Source: RUG100 sp050953425 (GTDB lineage Bacteria; Bacillota; Clostridia; Peptostreptococcales; Anaerovoracaceae). From it: a stretch of DNA of 64,000 nt. Location of the stretch: positions 24,375-88,374 of the forward strand of contig JBMNMQ010000001.1 in the NCBI GenBank assembly GCA_050953425.1, written 5' to 3'. Shown here in pieces: positions 24,952 through 33,749 of this stretch. The notes below the pieces were generated by a model, which worked only from the letters and a program-made list of their open reading frames with translations, did not search any database and had not been told where the DNA came from. Position 1 is the first letter of the stretch. The number at the start of each line of letters is the position of its first letter. Both the position numbers and the translations under genes were made by a program.

Positions 24952-25451
24952 AACTCCAGCAGCCCTTTCGGAAGCCGCACCGTGACCCGCCCTTTTTCCG
25001 CCTCGACGGCGCGGATGAAAGCCGGCACGCCGGGCAGGTAGATCAGGCGGCCGTCCTCCCGCAGCCGGATGCAGCAGAGCGGCTGCGGGCTGTCCGTGCG
25101 AATATCCTCGAGGATGCCGAGCGGCCGGCCGTCCTCGAGGACAACGTCGGCATGCAGCAGATCGCGGATGTAGTATTCGCCGGGTGACGTCTCTTCCAGC
25201 TCGGCGGCGTCCATCTCCACGTCGCAGCCGCGCAGAGATTCGGCCGCATCGCGGCTGTCGATGCCGTCTAAGAGAACGACCGGCATGCCCTTCTGCCGGC
25301 GTACGCGGAGGATCGGGTAAGCGGTATCCCGCAGATAGAGATGCGTCAGCTTCTCAAAACGCCGCGGGTCCTCCGCATAGCTGCGCAGCTTCAGCTCGCC
25401 GCGCAGGCCGACTGCCCTGATCACCGTACCGATAAGAATTCTTTCCGCCAT
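24948..25451 (-). CDS. rimM: 16S rRNA-processing protein RimM
   Basis: 167 residues from ATG 25451, after an AGGAG site. The N-terminal RimM domain has LIGTVIRAVGLRGELKLRS, and the PRC-barrel part has EYYIRDLLHADVV and LIYLPGVPAFI. RimM helps assemble the 30S head with S19. The open frame extends upstream, but the extra residues are not family-like. Confidence 0.94.
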   Translation of the reverse strand: MAERILIGTVIRAVGLRGELKLRSYAEDPRRFEKLTHLYLRDTAYPILRVRRQKGMPVVLLDGIDSRDAAESLRGCDVEMDAAELEETSPGEYYIRDLLHADVVLEDGRPLGILEDIRTDSPQPLCCIRLREDGRLIYLPGVPAFIRAVEAEKGRVTVRLPKGLLEL

Positions 25452-25498
25452 CCTGCTCCTTCCCGCTGCTGCCGCAGCCCGGCTGCTCCACCAAATAA

Positions 25499-25520
25499 GG
25501 CACATATCGAAATATGTGCC
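25499..25520 (-). terminator. Hairpin between khpA and rimM
   Basis: A perfect 9-bp inverted repeat, GGCACATAT / ATATGTGCC, with a CGAA tetraloop starts 8 bases past the khpA stop codon. With no strong T-run it may reduce rather than stop transcription into rimM-trmD. Confidence 0.6.
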
Positions 25521-25527
25521 CTTGGCT

Positions 25528-25758
25528 CTACTGTACGATTTCGACGACGACCTTTTTTCTGGCCTTCATGGCGGCCGCCTTGACAACGGTGCGCAGCGCC
25601 TTGGCAATGCGGCCCTGCTTGCCGATGACCTTGCCCATATCTTCGGGAGCTACCCTGAGCTGAACGACAGTAGTCTGCTTATCAACGGTTTCCGTGACCT
25701 CGACGGCATCCGGATCATCCACCAGTGATTTGGCAATCACTTTTACCAATTCTGTCAT
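25528..25758 (-). CDS. khpA: KH-domain RNA-binding protein KhpA
   Basis: 76 residues made of one KH domain: the RNA-binding loop VIGKQGRIAKALR replaces the usual GxxG as GKQG. KhpA pairs with KhpB/Jag in Gram-positives and binds small RNAs and mRNAs linked to division control. It lies between rpsP and rimM, as in most Bacillota. Confidence 0.92.
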   Translation of the reverse strand: MTELVKVIAKSLVDDPDAVEVTETVDKQTTVVQLRVAPEDMGKVIGKQGRIAKALRTVVKAAAMKARKKVVVEIVQ

Positions 25759-25775
25759 TCGTTATCACCGCTTTC

Positions 25776-26018
25776 CTACTGAATAATTCCTTCTTTTCTG
25801 AACAGACTGCGGACGCGTTCGGTCAGCTGTGCGCCGGTGGCCATCCATTTCTGTGCCGCTTCGGCGTCGATCTTGATGACGTCGGGATCCGCCAGGGGAT
25901 CAAAGTAGCCGATTTCCTCGATGAATCTGCCGTTGCGCGATCTTCTCGAATCCGCAACGACGATGCGATAAAACGGCTTTTTGTGTCCGCCCATTCTCTT
26001 CAGTCTGATTTTTACCAT
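25776..26018 (-). CDS. rpsP: 30S ribosomal protein S16
   Basis: 80 residues from ATG 26018, preceded by GTGGAGG at the right distance. MVKIRLKRMGGHKKPFYRIV and SRNGRFIEEIGYFDPLAD are diagnostic of S16. It is needed for 30S assembly. Five codons upstream of this ATG are also open but lack a ribosome binding site. Confidence 0.97.
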   Translation of the reverse strand: MVKIRLKRMGGHKKPFYRIVVADSRRSRNGRFIEEIGYFDPLADPDVIKIDAEAAQKWMATGAQLTERVRSLFRKEGIIQ

Positions 26019-26121
26019 TGTTGTTACCTCCACTTGGAATATGCATATTGTCTGCTGCTGTAAATATTTGCCGTGATCTGCTCCGGCCGCTGCCGACGAT
26101 CCCGTTCTCCGGGCGCCGTCG

Positions 26122-27450
26122 CTACTGGAACATCCGCGGCATGCGCGCGCCCGGTCTGGTCATCTGCCGCATCATCCTGCGGGCTTCGTTGTAGCGCTTG
26201 ACGAGACCGTTGATCTTGCTGACCGGCTGTCCGCAGCCGGCGGAAATGCGACGGCGGCGGCTGGCGTTGAGGATCGAGGGATCGCGCCGCTCCTCCCTGG
26301 TCATCGAGTAGATGATCGCTTCCATCTGCGCGAATTCTTTCTCCGAACGCTCCAGATCGATGTCCTGCAGGCCCTTGGTGTTGTAGCCGGGCAGCATCGT
26401 CAGGATCTTCCTGACGCCGCCCATCTTCTTCACCTGTCCCATCTGGTCGAGGAAATCCTCGAGAGTGAACTGGTTCTTGCGGATCTTGCGCTCCAGCTTG
26501 GCCGCTTCCTCGTCGTCGTACTGCGCCTCCGCCTTCTCGATCAGGGTCATCATGTCGCCCATGCCGAGGATGCGCTGCGCCATGCGGTCGGGATGAAACG
26601 GCTCGAGAGCGTCCATCTTTTCGCCCATGCCGACGAATTTGATCGGCTTGCCGGTTACTTTGCGGGCCGACAGCGCCGCGCCGCCGCGGGAATCGCCGTC
26701 CATCTTGGTCATGATGATGCCGTCAATGCCGAGCCTTTCGTTGAAGCCGCGCGCCGCGTTGACCGCGTCCTGTCCGGTCAGGGCGTCGACGACGAGAAGA
26801 ATTTCATGGGGCTTGATCGCTTTTTTCAGGCGCTCCAGCTCCTCCATCAGTTCCTCGTCGATCTGCAGGCGCCCGGCGGTGTCAACGATCAGCACGTTGC
26901 AGCCCGTTTTCTCCGCTTCGGCACGGGCCGCGAGGGCGATCTTCTCCGGCTCCCTGCAGTCGCGCATCGTAAACACCGGCGTGTCGACCGAAGCGCCGAC
27001 AACCTCGAGCTGGTCGATCGCCGCCGGCCGGTAGATGTCGCAGGCGCAGAGCATCGGCTTTTTGCCCTTGTTCTTCAGCCAGGAAGCCAGTTTGCCGCAG
27101 GTCGTGGTCTTGCCGGTGCCCTGCAGGCCGACCATCAGGAGCACGGTAAAGCCGCTCGGCGAATAGGTCAGCTTGCTGTCGGTGCCGCCCATCAGAGCGG
27201 TCAGCTCCTCACTGACGATCTTGACGACCTGCTGTCCCGGCGTCAGCGATTTCAGCACGTCGGCGCCGAGGGCCTTTTCCTTGACGTCGGCGACGAATTC
27301 CTTGACCACCTTAAAGTTGACATCGGCTTCCAGCAGCGCCAGCTTGACCTCGCGCATCGCCTTGTCGATGTCCGCCTCGGTCAGCGAGCCCTGCCCCTTC
27401 AGGTCCTTGAACACGCCCTGCAGTTTTTCCGACAATCCTTCAAATGCCAT
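26122..27450 (-). CDS. ffh: Signal recognition particle GTPase Ffh
   Basis: 442 residues. N-domain helices (LTEADIDKAMREVKLALLEA), G domain with GLQGTGKTTTCGKLA, DTAGRLQIDEELM and TKMDGDSRGG, and an M domain from about residue 300 whose Met-rich C-terminus (MRQMTRPGARMPRMF) binds signal sequences and 4.5S RNA. Targets membrane proteins to the translocon. It starts 8 bases after the ylxM stop. Confidence 0.97.
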   Translation of the reverse strand: MAFEGLSEKLQGVFKDLKGQGSLTEADIDKAMREVKLALLEADVNFKVVKEFVADVKEKALGADVLKSLTPGQQVVKIVSEELTALMGGTDSKLTYSPSGFTVLLMVGLQGTGKTTTCGKLASWLKNKGKKPMLCACDIYRPAAIDQLEVVGASVDTPVFTMRDCREPEKIALAARAEAEKTGCNVLIVDTAGRLQIDEELMEELERLKKAIKPHEILLVVDALTGQDAVNAARGFNERLGIDGIIMTKMDGDSRGGAALSARKVTGKPIKFVGMGEKMDALEPFHPDRMAQRILGMGDMMTLIEKAEAQYDDEEAAKLERKIRKNQFTLEDFLDQMGQVKKMGGVRKILTMLPGYNTKGLQDIDLERSEKEFAQMEAIIYSMTREERRDPSILNASRRRRISAGCGQPVSKINGLVKRYNEARRMMRQMTRPGARMPRMFQ

Positions 27451-27458
27451 GATCTCTC

Positions 27459-27812
27459 CTATTCATCCAGCTGGTCGATGATGCTGCGCACCTGCTGCAG
27501 CCGGCTGGTCAGTCCGCGATTCGTGCGGTTGTCGCGCAGGATCGCGTCAATCTGCCGGTCGATGGCGCAGATGGCTTCTTCGCGGCGGCGCAGTGTCCTG
27601 GCCAGACCCAGTTTTTCCTCGTAGCCGTCGAGAGCCGCCTCGGCGTTTTTCAGCGCATCGTGCACTCCCTGCCGGCTGATGCCGAATTCTTCGGCGATCT
27701 CCGAGAGGGAGAGATTTTCGTTGTGGTAAAGCTGCACCACGTCCTGCTGCCGCCGGGTCAGCAGCCCGCCGTAGCAGTCGAACAGCAGACTGTACCTGAT
27801 CGATGCATCCAT
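27459..27812 (-). CDS. ylxM: YlxM-family helix-turn-helix SRP-associated protein
   Basis: 117 residues from ATG 27812, after a GGAGGCGG site. A sigma-70 region 4-like HTH (LTRRQQDVVQLYHNENLSLS, then EIAEEFGISRQGVHDAL) spans residues 20-62, with a helical C-terminus. YlxM is regularly encoded before ffh and stimulates the SRP GTPases in streptococci. It heads the ylxM-ffh-rpsP-khpA run behind a good promoter. Confidence 0.92.
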   Translation of the reverse strand: MDASIRYSLLFDCYGGLLTRRQQDVVQLYHNENLSLSEIAEEFGISRQGVHDALKNAEAALDGYEEKLGLARTLRRREEAICAIDRQIDAILRDNRTNRGLTSRLQQVRSIIDQLDE

Positions 27813-27857
27813 ATTCGCCGCCTCCGCTGTCAAGCTCCTGCGCTTGTCACCGTAACA

Positions 27858-27886
27858 ATATAACACGGCCGCCGACGGCCTGTCAA
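27858..27886 (-). promoter_or_regulatory. Predicted promoter of ylxM-ffh run
   Basis: Minus-strand TTGACA (27886-27881) and TTATAT (27863-27858) with 17-base spacing; the spacer contains the dyad GGCCGTCGGCGGCC. Confidence 0.75.
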
Positions 27887-27954
27887 GTGAATTTCCTTGT
27901 CAGATGCAGCCGGTCGGATCCCTGCCGGAGGCGATCCGAAAGTGGGCTGTCCGC

Positions 27955-28090
27955 CGGTTGCTGCCGCCGATCGCAGCCGCAGGCCGCAGCCGTTGCCGCC
28001 GCCGATCGCAGCCGTCGCAGCCGCAGGTCGCAGCCGTCGCCGCCGCCGATCGCAGCCGTCGCAGCCGTCGCCGCCGCAGGCCGCAGATCA
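27955..28090. repeat. Degenerate GC-rich repeat (GCCGCCGATCGCAGCCG units)
   Basis: GATCGCAGCCG occurs at least three times, interleaved with GCAGGCCGCAG and GTCGCAGCCG. No single fixed period; it seems to be two interleaved 9-12-bp motifs. It lies between the ylxM promoter and the ddl stop codon. Confidence 0.7.
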
Positions 28091-28118
28091 CAGATGGATG
28101 CGTGATCCATGCATCGCC

Positions 28119-29183
28119 CTACTCCTCTTCCAGCGCCAGTTCGATCAGCCGGTCGAGCAGATCCGGGTACTCGATGCCGGCCGCTTCCCACAGCTGCGGG
28201 TACATGCTGTCGCCGGTAAAGCCGGGCATCGTATTGATCTCGTTGAAGACCACGTCGCCGTTCTCGGCGAGGAAAAAGTCGACCCGGGCCAGACCGCGGC
28301 AGCCGAGGCTGCGATAGATATTGAGCGCAGCGTCCTTCATCTCGCATTCGCGGGTCGGCGGCAGATCGGTGACGAGAACGGTCTGGGTCTGGTCGTTGCC
28401 GTATTTGGAATCGTAATCATAGAACTCGGCGGCGGGCAGTATTTCCCCGATCGGCGAAGCCTCCGGCTTGTGGTTGCCGAGCACGGCGACCTCCATCTCC
28501 CGGCCGACGATGGCTTCCTCGATCAGGATCTTGCTGTCCTCGGCCGCCGCCAGCCGCAGTCCCCGCTCCAGCTCCTCGTCGCTGCTGACCTTGGAGACGC
28601 CCACCGAGGAACCGGTACGGGCCGGTTTGACAAAGAGCGGGTAGACGCCATGAAAGCGCATCGTGATGCGCTGCCATTCCTTGTCGTGGCTGTCGCGCAG
28701 ATCCCGGCTGTCGAGTTCCAGATGCTTTGCCTGGCGGATGCCGAGCCGCGAGACGATCAGCTTGGTGAGCGTCTTATCCATGCCGCAGACCGAAGCCGCG
28801 GGGCCGCAGCCGACATAGGGGATGCCGGCCATCTCCAGCAGGCCCTGGATCTTGCCGTCCTCGCCGCCCTCGCCGTGCAGCACGGGGAAAACGACGTCGA
28901 CGGGGATCGTCTTGCGTCCCGCCTGCAGGCCGTGCACCACGCGATCAGGGCTGAGCACGGCCGGCTTGCAGCCGCGCGCCGTATCCCATTCCCCGCTCTC
29001 GATCTGCTCCGGATCGGCCCCGGTCAGCAGCCAGCTGCCGTCCTTGCGGATGCCGACGGTGAGCACATTGTACTTTGCCGGGTCCAGCTGCCGCAGCACC
29101 GAGGCTGCGGAATAGCAGGACACTTCGTGTTCCGGTGAAATTCCGCCGAATATGATCAACAGATTGCGTTTATCCTGACTCAT
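28119..29183 (-). CDS. ddl: D-alanine-D-alanine ligase
   Basis: 354 residues, ATP-grasp fold: GGISPEHEVSCYSA at the N-terminus, FPVLHGEGGEDGKIQGLLEM, PARTGSSVGVSKV and a C-terminal VVFNEINTMPGFTGDSMYP that binds Mg and ATP. The omega loop has EFYDYDSKY with Tyr, as in D-Ala-D-Ala rather than D-Ala-D-Lac ligases, so no sign of vancomycin-type resistance. Makes the peptidoglycan stem dipeptide. Its ATG overlaps the stop of the upstream ATPase gene by 4 bases. Confidence 0.95.
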   Translation of the reverse strand: MSQDKRNLLIIFGGISPEHEVSCYSAASVLRQLDPAKYNVLTVGIRKDGSWLLTGADPEQIESGEWDTARGCKPAVLSPDRVVHGLQAGRKTIPVDVVFPVLHGEGGEDGKIQGLLEMAGIPYVGCGPAASVCGMDKTLTKLIVSRLGIRQAKHLELDSRDLRDSHDKEWQRITMRFHGVYPLFVKPARTGSSVGVSKVSSDEELERGLRLAAAEDSKILIEEAIVGREMEVAVLGNHKPEASPIGEILPAAEFYDYDSKYGNDQTQTVLVTDLPPTRECEMKDAALNIYRSLGCRGLARVDFFLAENGDVVFNEINTMPGFTGDSMYPQLWEAAGIEYPDLLDRLIELALEEE

Positions 29184-29938
29184 TTTTTCTGCTTCCTTTT
29201 GTTTGTTGCTTTTGAAACCATTTCGCTGTACTTTTCGGCTGCCGCGTCGATGTCGGCATCATAGATCAGCTTCCCCCTGTGCAGGATGATGCCGCGGCGG
29301 CAGAATTCCCTGGCCACCCCGATCGAATGCGTGACAAAGAGCAGGGTCACCCCCCTGGTCGACATGATCTCGTTGACCTTGTCCACGCATTTGGCCTTGA
29401 AAGCGGCGTCGCCGACGCTGAGCGCCTCGTCGATAATGAGGATCTCCGGGTTGATGTTGACGTTGATGGCAAAGCCGAGGCGGGCACGCATGCCGCTGGA
29501 GTAGGTGCGCACCGGCTGGTCGATGTACTCCTCGATGTCGGCGAATTCGATGATCTGCTTTTCGCGGCGGCGGATTTCTCCGTCGTCGAGCCCCAGCAGC
29601 CGCCCCTTGAGATAGATGTTCTCGCGTCCCGACATCTCGCCGTCAAAGCCGGCCTGCAGTTCCAGCAGCGCGCTGACCCTGCCCCTGACGATCACCTCGC
29701 CGCTGGTCGGGTAGGTGACGCCGGTGACCATCTTCAGAACCGTCGATTTGCCGGCGCCGTTGCGCCCGAAGAGCGCCACCGACTCGCCCTTTTCAATCTG
29801 AAAGGACATATCGTCGATCGCCCGCTTTTCCTTATAGGGGATGCTCTTAAAGAAAACCGACAACAAGCGTTTCTTGTCGTTCTTAAACAGTTTATAGATT
29901 TTGGTAACGTGTTTGAATTCTACTACTACTTCCGCCAT
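29180..29938 (-). CDS. ABC exporter ATPase, TagH/Wzt type
   Basis: 252 residues. Walker A FGRNGAGKST, ABC signature YSSGMRARLGF and Walker B ILIIDEALSVGDAAF match ATPases that export teichoic acids or O-antigen-like polymers; the KKRLLSVFF insertion near residue 22 is typical. It lacks the long C-terminal carbohydrate-binding domain of Wzt. Partner of the permease gene 26 bp upstream. Exports a wall polymer, with the substrate not identifiable because no glycosyltransferases are in the window. Confidence 0.88.
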   Translation of the reverse strand: MAEVVVEFKHVTKIYKLFKNDKKRLLSVFFKSIPYKEKRAIDDMSFQIEKGESVALFGRNGAGKSTVLKMVTGVTYPTSGEVIVRGRVSALLELQAGFDGEMSGRENIYLKGRLLGLDDGEIRRREKQIIEFADIEEYIDQPVRTYSSGMRARLGFAINVNINPEILIIDEALSVGDAAFKAKCVDKVNEIMSTRGVTLLFVTHSIGVAREFCRRGIILHRGKLIYDADIDAAAEKYSEMVSKATNKRKQKK

Positions 29939-29964
29939 TGCTGCACTCCTGAAAGCCGCCGCGC

Positions 29965-30771
29965 CTAAAGGACGTCGGGCATCTCTCGCTTCATGCGGTG
30001 GAACGTCCAGACCGCCAGCACCCAGATGATGACCAGTTCGATCAGGTAAACCGCCAGCCAGCTGAGATCCTCAAAGAACCAGGTGCCGTGCACAAGACAG
30101 TTGCGATACCCCTCCACCGTAAAAGTGACCGGATTGCATTTCATGACCCGCACGATGGTCTGCGATCTGATGTTGGTGATCGGGAACATGATGCAGGAAA
30201 GCCAGAACAGCGCCATCGTAAAGGATCGCACCAGATTGAGGAAATCCTGACTCATCGCCGCCAGCACCGAACCGAACAGCGCCCAGCCGGTGCAGAAGAG
30301 GAACATCAGAAAGAGGTACAGCGGCAGCTGGATCCAGTAGCGGTTCGGCGTGTAGCCCCAGCAGATAAAGAGGACCAGTGTGATAGCCAGCAGAAACAGA
30401 TGCACCATCATCTCCGCCAGGCTGATGAACGTCGGAATCGTCGATACCGGGAACTTCATCTTGGTGATCAGATGCTTGTAGCGCCGCATCGCATTGGTGC
30501 CCTTGTTGAGCATTTCACGGATGTAGAACCAGGGGATGATACCGGCCATCATCCAGAGAAAAAAGGGGAAGCCTTCAATGCCGGCATGATGGCGCAGGCC
30601 GCTGGAAAATGCAAACCAGTAGACGAAAATCGTCACTCCCGGCTTGATCAGCGCCCAGGACCAGCCGAGGGCCGCGCCGCTGAAGGTCTTCTTCAGATCG
30701 GTCCAGGCCAGATGCAGGATCTGCGGCCGCCAGGCGATATGTTCCCTGATGATATTCGCTAATTCTTTCAT
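29965..30771 (-). CDS. ABC exporter permease, TagG/Wzm type
   Basis: 268 residues with six hydrophobic segments of the ABC-2 family, including SWALIKPGVTIFVYWFAFSS and IIWVLAVWTFHRMKREMPDVL. ABC-2 permeases of this size pair with TagH/Wzt ATPases to carry undecaprenyl-linked polymers across the membrane. Seventeen bases separate it from the LCP gene, consistent with polymer export followed by attachment to the wall. Confidence 0.88.
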   Translation of the reverse strand: MKELANIIREHIAWRPQILHLAWTDLKKTFSGAALGWSWALIKPGVTIFVYWFAFSSGLRHHAGIEGFPFFLWMMAGIIPWFYIREMLNKGTNAMRRYKHLITKMKFPVSTIPTFISLAEMMVHLFLLAITLVLFICWGYTPNRYWIQLPLYLFLMFLFCTGWALFGSVLAAMSQDFLNLVRSFTMALFWLSCIMFPITNIRSQTIVRVMKCNPVTFTVEGYRNCLVHGTWFFEDLSWLAVYLIELVIIWVLAVWTFHRMKREMPDVL

Positions 30772-30788
30772 GCTGTTCTCGTAACGGT

Positions 30789-32027
30789 TCAGTATGTCTC
30801 CGAGGCCGCGCCGCTGCTGTCACTGTAGCCGCCGCTGCCGTCGCTGTAGCCGCCGCTGCCGTTGCTGTAGCCGCCGCCGCTGCCGTCACTGTAGCCGCTG
30901 CCGCTGCCGTCGCTGTAGCCGCTGCTTCCGCTGCCGTAATACCCGGAGCTCTCGCAGATGCGCTGACTGATTTCCCTGACGCGGTCGGGCGCTTTGTAGT
31001 TCTTCTGCCCGAACGCTTTCTTATGCAGTTTCACCACGTTGGATTCCAGCGTGATCGGCACATCGTAGGAAACTCCGTCTATTGTAGCACCATCCCAATT
31101 GTATGGCCACCCCTGACTGGCGGAAATATCATAGCGGCAGCCGCGCAGCACCAGCTGCAGTGCCTGTTCCCCGGTCATGCTGGTGCGGATCTCCGGCAGC
31201 ACTTTGTCGGCAAAGGCGCCGAGCTCAAAGAGATTCATGTCCATGAGCTTGCTGTAGCAGCATTTGAAGACGGTGCGCATGCGCTGGGCACGCTCCATAT
31301 CACCGCCGCCGACCTTGCGGATGCGGCAGTAGGTGACTGCCTGAATGCCGTTGAGCTTCTGCCGGCCGGCATGCCGGATCGGCTTTCTGCTGCCGTGCAG
31401 GCTGCGGTTTGTGTCGCGGATGTACTTGTTCATTTCATCGATTTCGTAATCCTTGACCTCCACCGTGATGCCGTCGAGGGCGTCGACCACATCGGCCACG
31501 GTCTGCCAGTTAACGCGCACATAGTCGTCAACGTTGAGATCGAGATTGCGATTGACGGCACGGATCGTATTGGTCGGGCCGGCATAGGCGTGGGCGTGTG
31601 TCAGCTTGTCGAGCACGTGCCGGTCGTTTTCTTCGAGATCGAGATAGGAATCCCGCACCACTGAAATCAGCCGCACCTGGCCCGTCTTCTCATTGATGCT
31701 GACGATGATGCTGGCATCGCTGCGGCACTTTTCGTCGCTCTCTCCTTCCCGGGTATCGATGCCCAGAAGGAGAATGTTGCGATAACCGGAGAGATCCTTC
31801 GCCGTCTGCGAGTCGATGTCGAGGCTGCTGTTCTTGATCGGATGGCTGTCCAGCAGCTCCATCTTCTTCCTGACCTGATGATAGAGGAAGACGCCGGTCG
31901 CAACCAGCGCCGCGAGAAGGGCGACGATGATCAGCACAATAACGAGCCAGCGCCGTCCCTTGCGACGCCGGTCGCGCTTTGTCGGGCGGTGCTGATCCTC
32001 CTGCCTCTCCTGAGTCTGTTCCATCAC
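30789..32027 (-). CDS. LytR-CpsA-Psr (LCP) wall-polymer ligase
   Basis: 412 residues. A basic cytoplasmic start and one membrane segment (WLVIVLIIVALLAALVATGV) precede the LCP domain: ILLLGIDTREGESDEKCRSD, LISVVRDSYLDL and DYVRVNWQTVADVVDALDG. These carry the Arg and Asp residues that bind lipid pyrophosphate. LCP enzymes transfer polymers from the lipid carrier to peptidoglycan. The last 60 residues are a GYSDGSG repeat, encoded by an in-frame tandem repeat at 30800-30930, not part of the family. Same operon as the ABC exporter. Confidence 0.92.
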   Translation of the reverse strand: MMEQTQERQEDQHRPTKRDRRRKGRRWLVIVLIIVALLAALVATGVFLYHQVRKKMELLDSHPIKNSSLDIDSQTAKDLSGYRNILLLGIDTREGESDEKCRSDASIIVSINEKTGQVRLISVVRDSYLDLEENDRHVLDKLTHAHAYAGPTNTIRAVNRNLDLNVDDYVRVNWQTVADVVDALDGITVEVKDYEIDEMNKYIRDTNRSLHGSRKPIRHAGRQKLNGIQAVTYCRIRKVGGGDMERAQRMRTVFKCCYSKLMDMNLFELGAFADKVLPEIRTSMTGEQALQLVLRGCRYDISASQGWPYNWDGATIDGVSYDVPITLESNVVKLHKKAFGQKNYKAPDRVREISQRICESSGYYGSGSSGYSDGSGSGYSDGSGGGYSNGSGGYSDGSGGYSDSSGAASETY

Positions 32028-32101
32028 GCAATTCTCCTTCTTATTTCCTTCTTGTCATGTATTGTGTTTTTCTGCGCGGCTGCACTGCCTGCGCATTCGC
32101 G

Positions 32102-32782
32102 TCACTCCGCTCCTGCGTCCGCCGCCCCGCCGCATCCGGGTGCCTGCAGCGCGCGCACGGCCGCCTGCCGGTCGGCGGCGCCGAAGACGGCGGAGCCGGC
32201 GACGAGAATGTCGGCACCGGCGGCGAGGATGTCGGGGGCATTGTCGGCGGTCACTCCGCCGTCCACTTCGATGGCATAGGAAAGGCCGCGCGTCCTGCGC
32301 AGATCGGCCAGCTGCCGGATCTTGTCCAGCGAAGCCGGCAGAAAGCTCTGCCCGCCAAAGCCGGGGTTGACCGACATCACCAGCACCAGATCCACATCCG
32401 CCAGCACGCAGTCGAGAGCGGCCGCCGGCGTCGCCGGATTGAGTGCCGCCCCGGCCCGGACGCCGCAGTCGCGGATGCGCTGCAGCGTGCGGTTCAGGTG
32501 CACGCAGGCCTCCTGGTGTACGGTAATGCAAGCGGTTTGCCCGGTGACAAAATCATCGAGATAGCGGTCGGCTTCCTCGATCATCAAATGCACGTCAAAC
32601 GGCATCGCCGTTCGCCCCACCAGGCTCTTCATCACGGCAGCGCCAAAGCTGATATTGGGGACAAAATGTCCGTCCATGACGTCGACATGAACATAGTCGG
32701 CGCCGGCCTGTTCGACGCAGCGCACCTCTTCCGCGAGGCAGCCGAAATCCGCCGAGAGAATCGAAGGAGCCAGTTTACTCAT
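32102..32782 (-). CDS. rpe: Ribulose-phosphate 3-epimerase
   Basis: 226 residues from ATG 32782. TIM barrel with PSILSADFGCLAEEV, HVDVMDGHFVPNISFG, MSVNPGFGGQSFLP and EVDGGVTADNA, which hold the metal-binding His/Asp residues and phosphate loop. Interconverts ribulose 5-phosphate and xylulose 5-phosphate in the pentose phosphate pathway. The upstream open extension is not family-like. It follows rsgA, as in B. subtilis. Confidence 0.95.
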   Translation of the reverse strand: MSKLAPSILSADFGCLAEEVRCVEQAGADYVHVDVMDGHFVPNISFGAAVMKSLVGRTAMPFDVHLMIEEADRYLDDFVTGQTACITVHQEACVHLNRTLQRIRDCGVRAGAALNPATPAAALDCVLADVDLVLVMSVNPGFGGQSFLPASLDKIRQLADLRRTRGLSYAIEVDGGVTADNAPDILAAGADILVAGSAVFGAADRQAAVRALQAPGCGGAADAGAE

Positions 32783-32876
32783 ATTTTCCTTTCCCGGGCG
32801 GCGGGATTTTCCGCTGCCCTCTTCTGCTGTGTTCCGATGCCGGGCCGGATCCGGCGCTTTTTGCGACGGCGCCGCC

Positions 32877-33749
32877 TCAGTATTTCTTCCGCGCCTCGAT
32901 CTGTGCGAGCTGCGCCTTGTAGGAGGCATAGCGGCTGGCGGCGATGTCCCCCGCCTCGGCCCGCTGCCGCACCGCGCAGCCCGGTTCGGTCAGATGGCGG
33001 CAGTCGTCGTAGCGGCAGCTGCCCAGAAGCGGGCGCATCTCCGGATACAGGCCGGGCAGTTCTTCGGCGTCGATGGCGGTCAGATCGAAGGCGGTAAACC
33101 CGGGTGTATCGTAGAGCAGACCGCTGCTGCCGACGGGAAAAATCTCCACGTGCCGCGTCGTATGCCGGCCGCGGCCGGTTTTGCCGCTGACCTCGCCGAC
33201 CGGCGCCGCGGCCGCCGGCTGCAGACAGTTGAGCAGCGTCGATTTCCCCGCTCCGGAGGGACCGCTGAGTGCGGTCCGCCGGCCGTCCAGCCGGCTGCGC
33301 AGCGCCTCAACGCCCGCACCGGTGCGGCAGCTGATCGGATAAAACGGATAGAGCGGCTCGTAGACGGCGCGCAGCCGTTCGATGCTCTCCGCCGCGGCGA
33401 GATCCGTCTTGTTGACGACGAGCACAATCTCCATATCCCGGTACTCCGCCGTCACGAGGAAATTGTCGAGCACCGACAGCACCGGATCCGGCTCGGCCGC
33501 CGCCGCAACCACGAAAAACTGGTCGACGTTGGCGACCGGCGGACGCACAAAGGCGCTGCGACGCGGCAGAATTTCATTGACCACGCCCTCCACTTCGCCG
33601 TCGGCGAGAGCCTCCATCTCGACATCATCGCCGACCAGCGGCGTAATGCCGCGTTTCTTGAAAATGCCGCGGGCCTTGCACTGCCAGGTGCGCTCCTGCA
33701 CCCGAACGTAGTAGAAATCCGCCAGTGCCTTGACAATCGTTCCCTGCAT
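32877..33749 (-). CDS. rsgA: Ribosome small-subunit-dependent GTPase RsgA
   Basis: 290 residues. OB-fold N-terminus, circularly permuted GTPase domain (VVNKTDL as G4, SGPSGAGKSTLLN as G1, DTPGF as G3), and a C-terminal zinc finger with Cys and His in GSCRYDDCRHLTEPGC. RsgA checks late 30S maturation. Its ATG overlaps the prkC stop (TGATG), and the stp-prkC-rsgA-rpe order is conserved in Bacillota. Confidence 0.96.
   Translation of the reverse strand: MQGTIVKALADFYYVRVQERTWQCKARGIFKKRGITPLVGDDVEMEALADGEVEGVVNEILPRRSAFVRPPVANVDQFFVVAAAAEPDPVLSVLDNFLVTAEYRDMEIVLVVNKTDLAAAESIERLRAVYEPLYPFYPISCRTGAGVEALRSRLDGRRTALSGPSGAGKSTLLNCLQPAAAAPVGEVSGKTGRGRHTTRHVEIFPVGSSGLLYDTPGFTAFDLTAIDAEELPGLYPEMRPLLGSCRYDDCRHLTEPGCAVRQRAEAGDIAASRYASYKAQLAQIEARKKY

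Noticed and set aside
28119..29183. Vancomycin-resistance D-Ala-D-Lac ligase
   Set aside because: The omega-loop Tyr and other motifs match housekeeping D-Ala-D-Ala ligases and no van genes are nearby.
29180..32027. Teichoic-acid or capsule synthesis cluster
   Set aside because: Only export (ABC) and attachment (LCP) genes are present; no glycosyltransferase or polymerase, so the polymer cannot be named.
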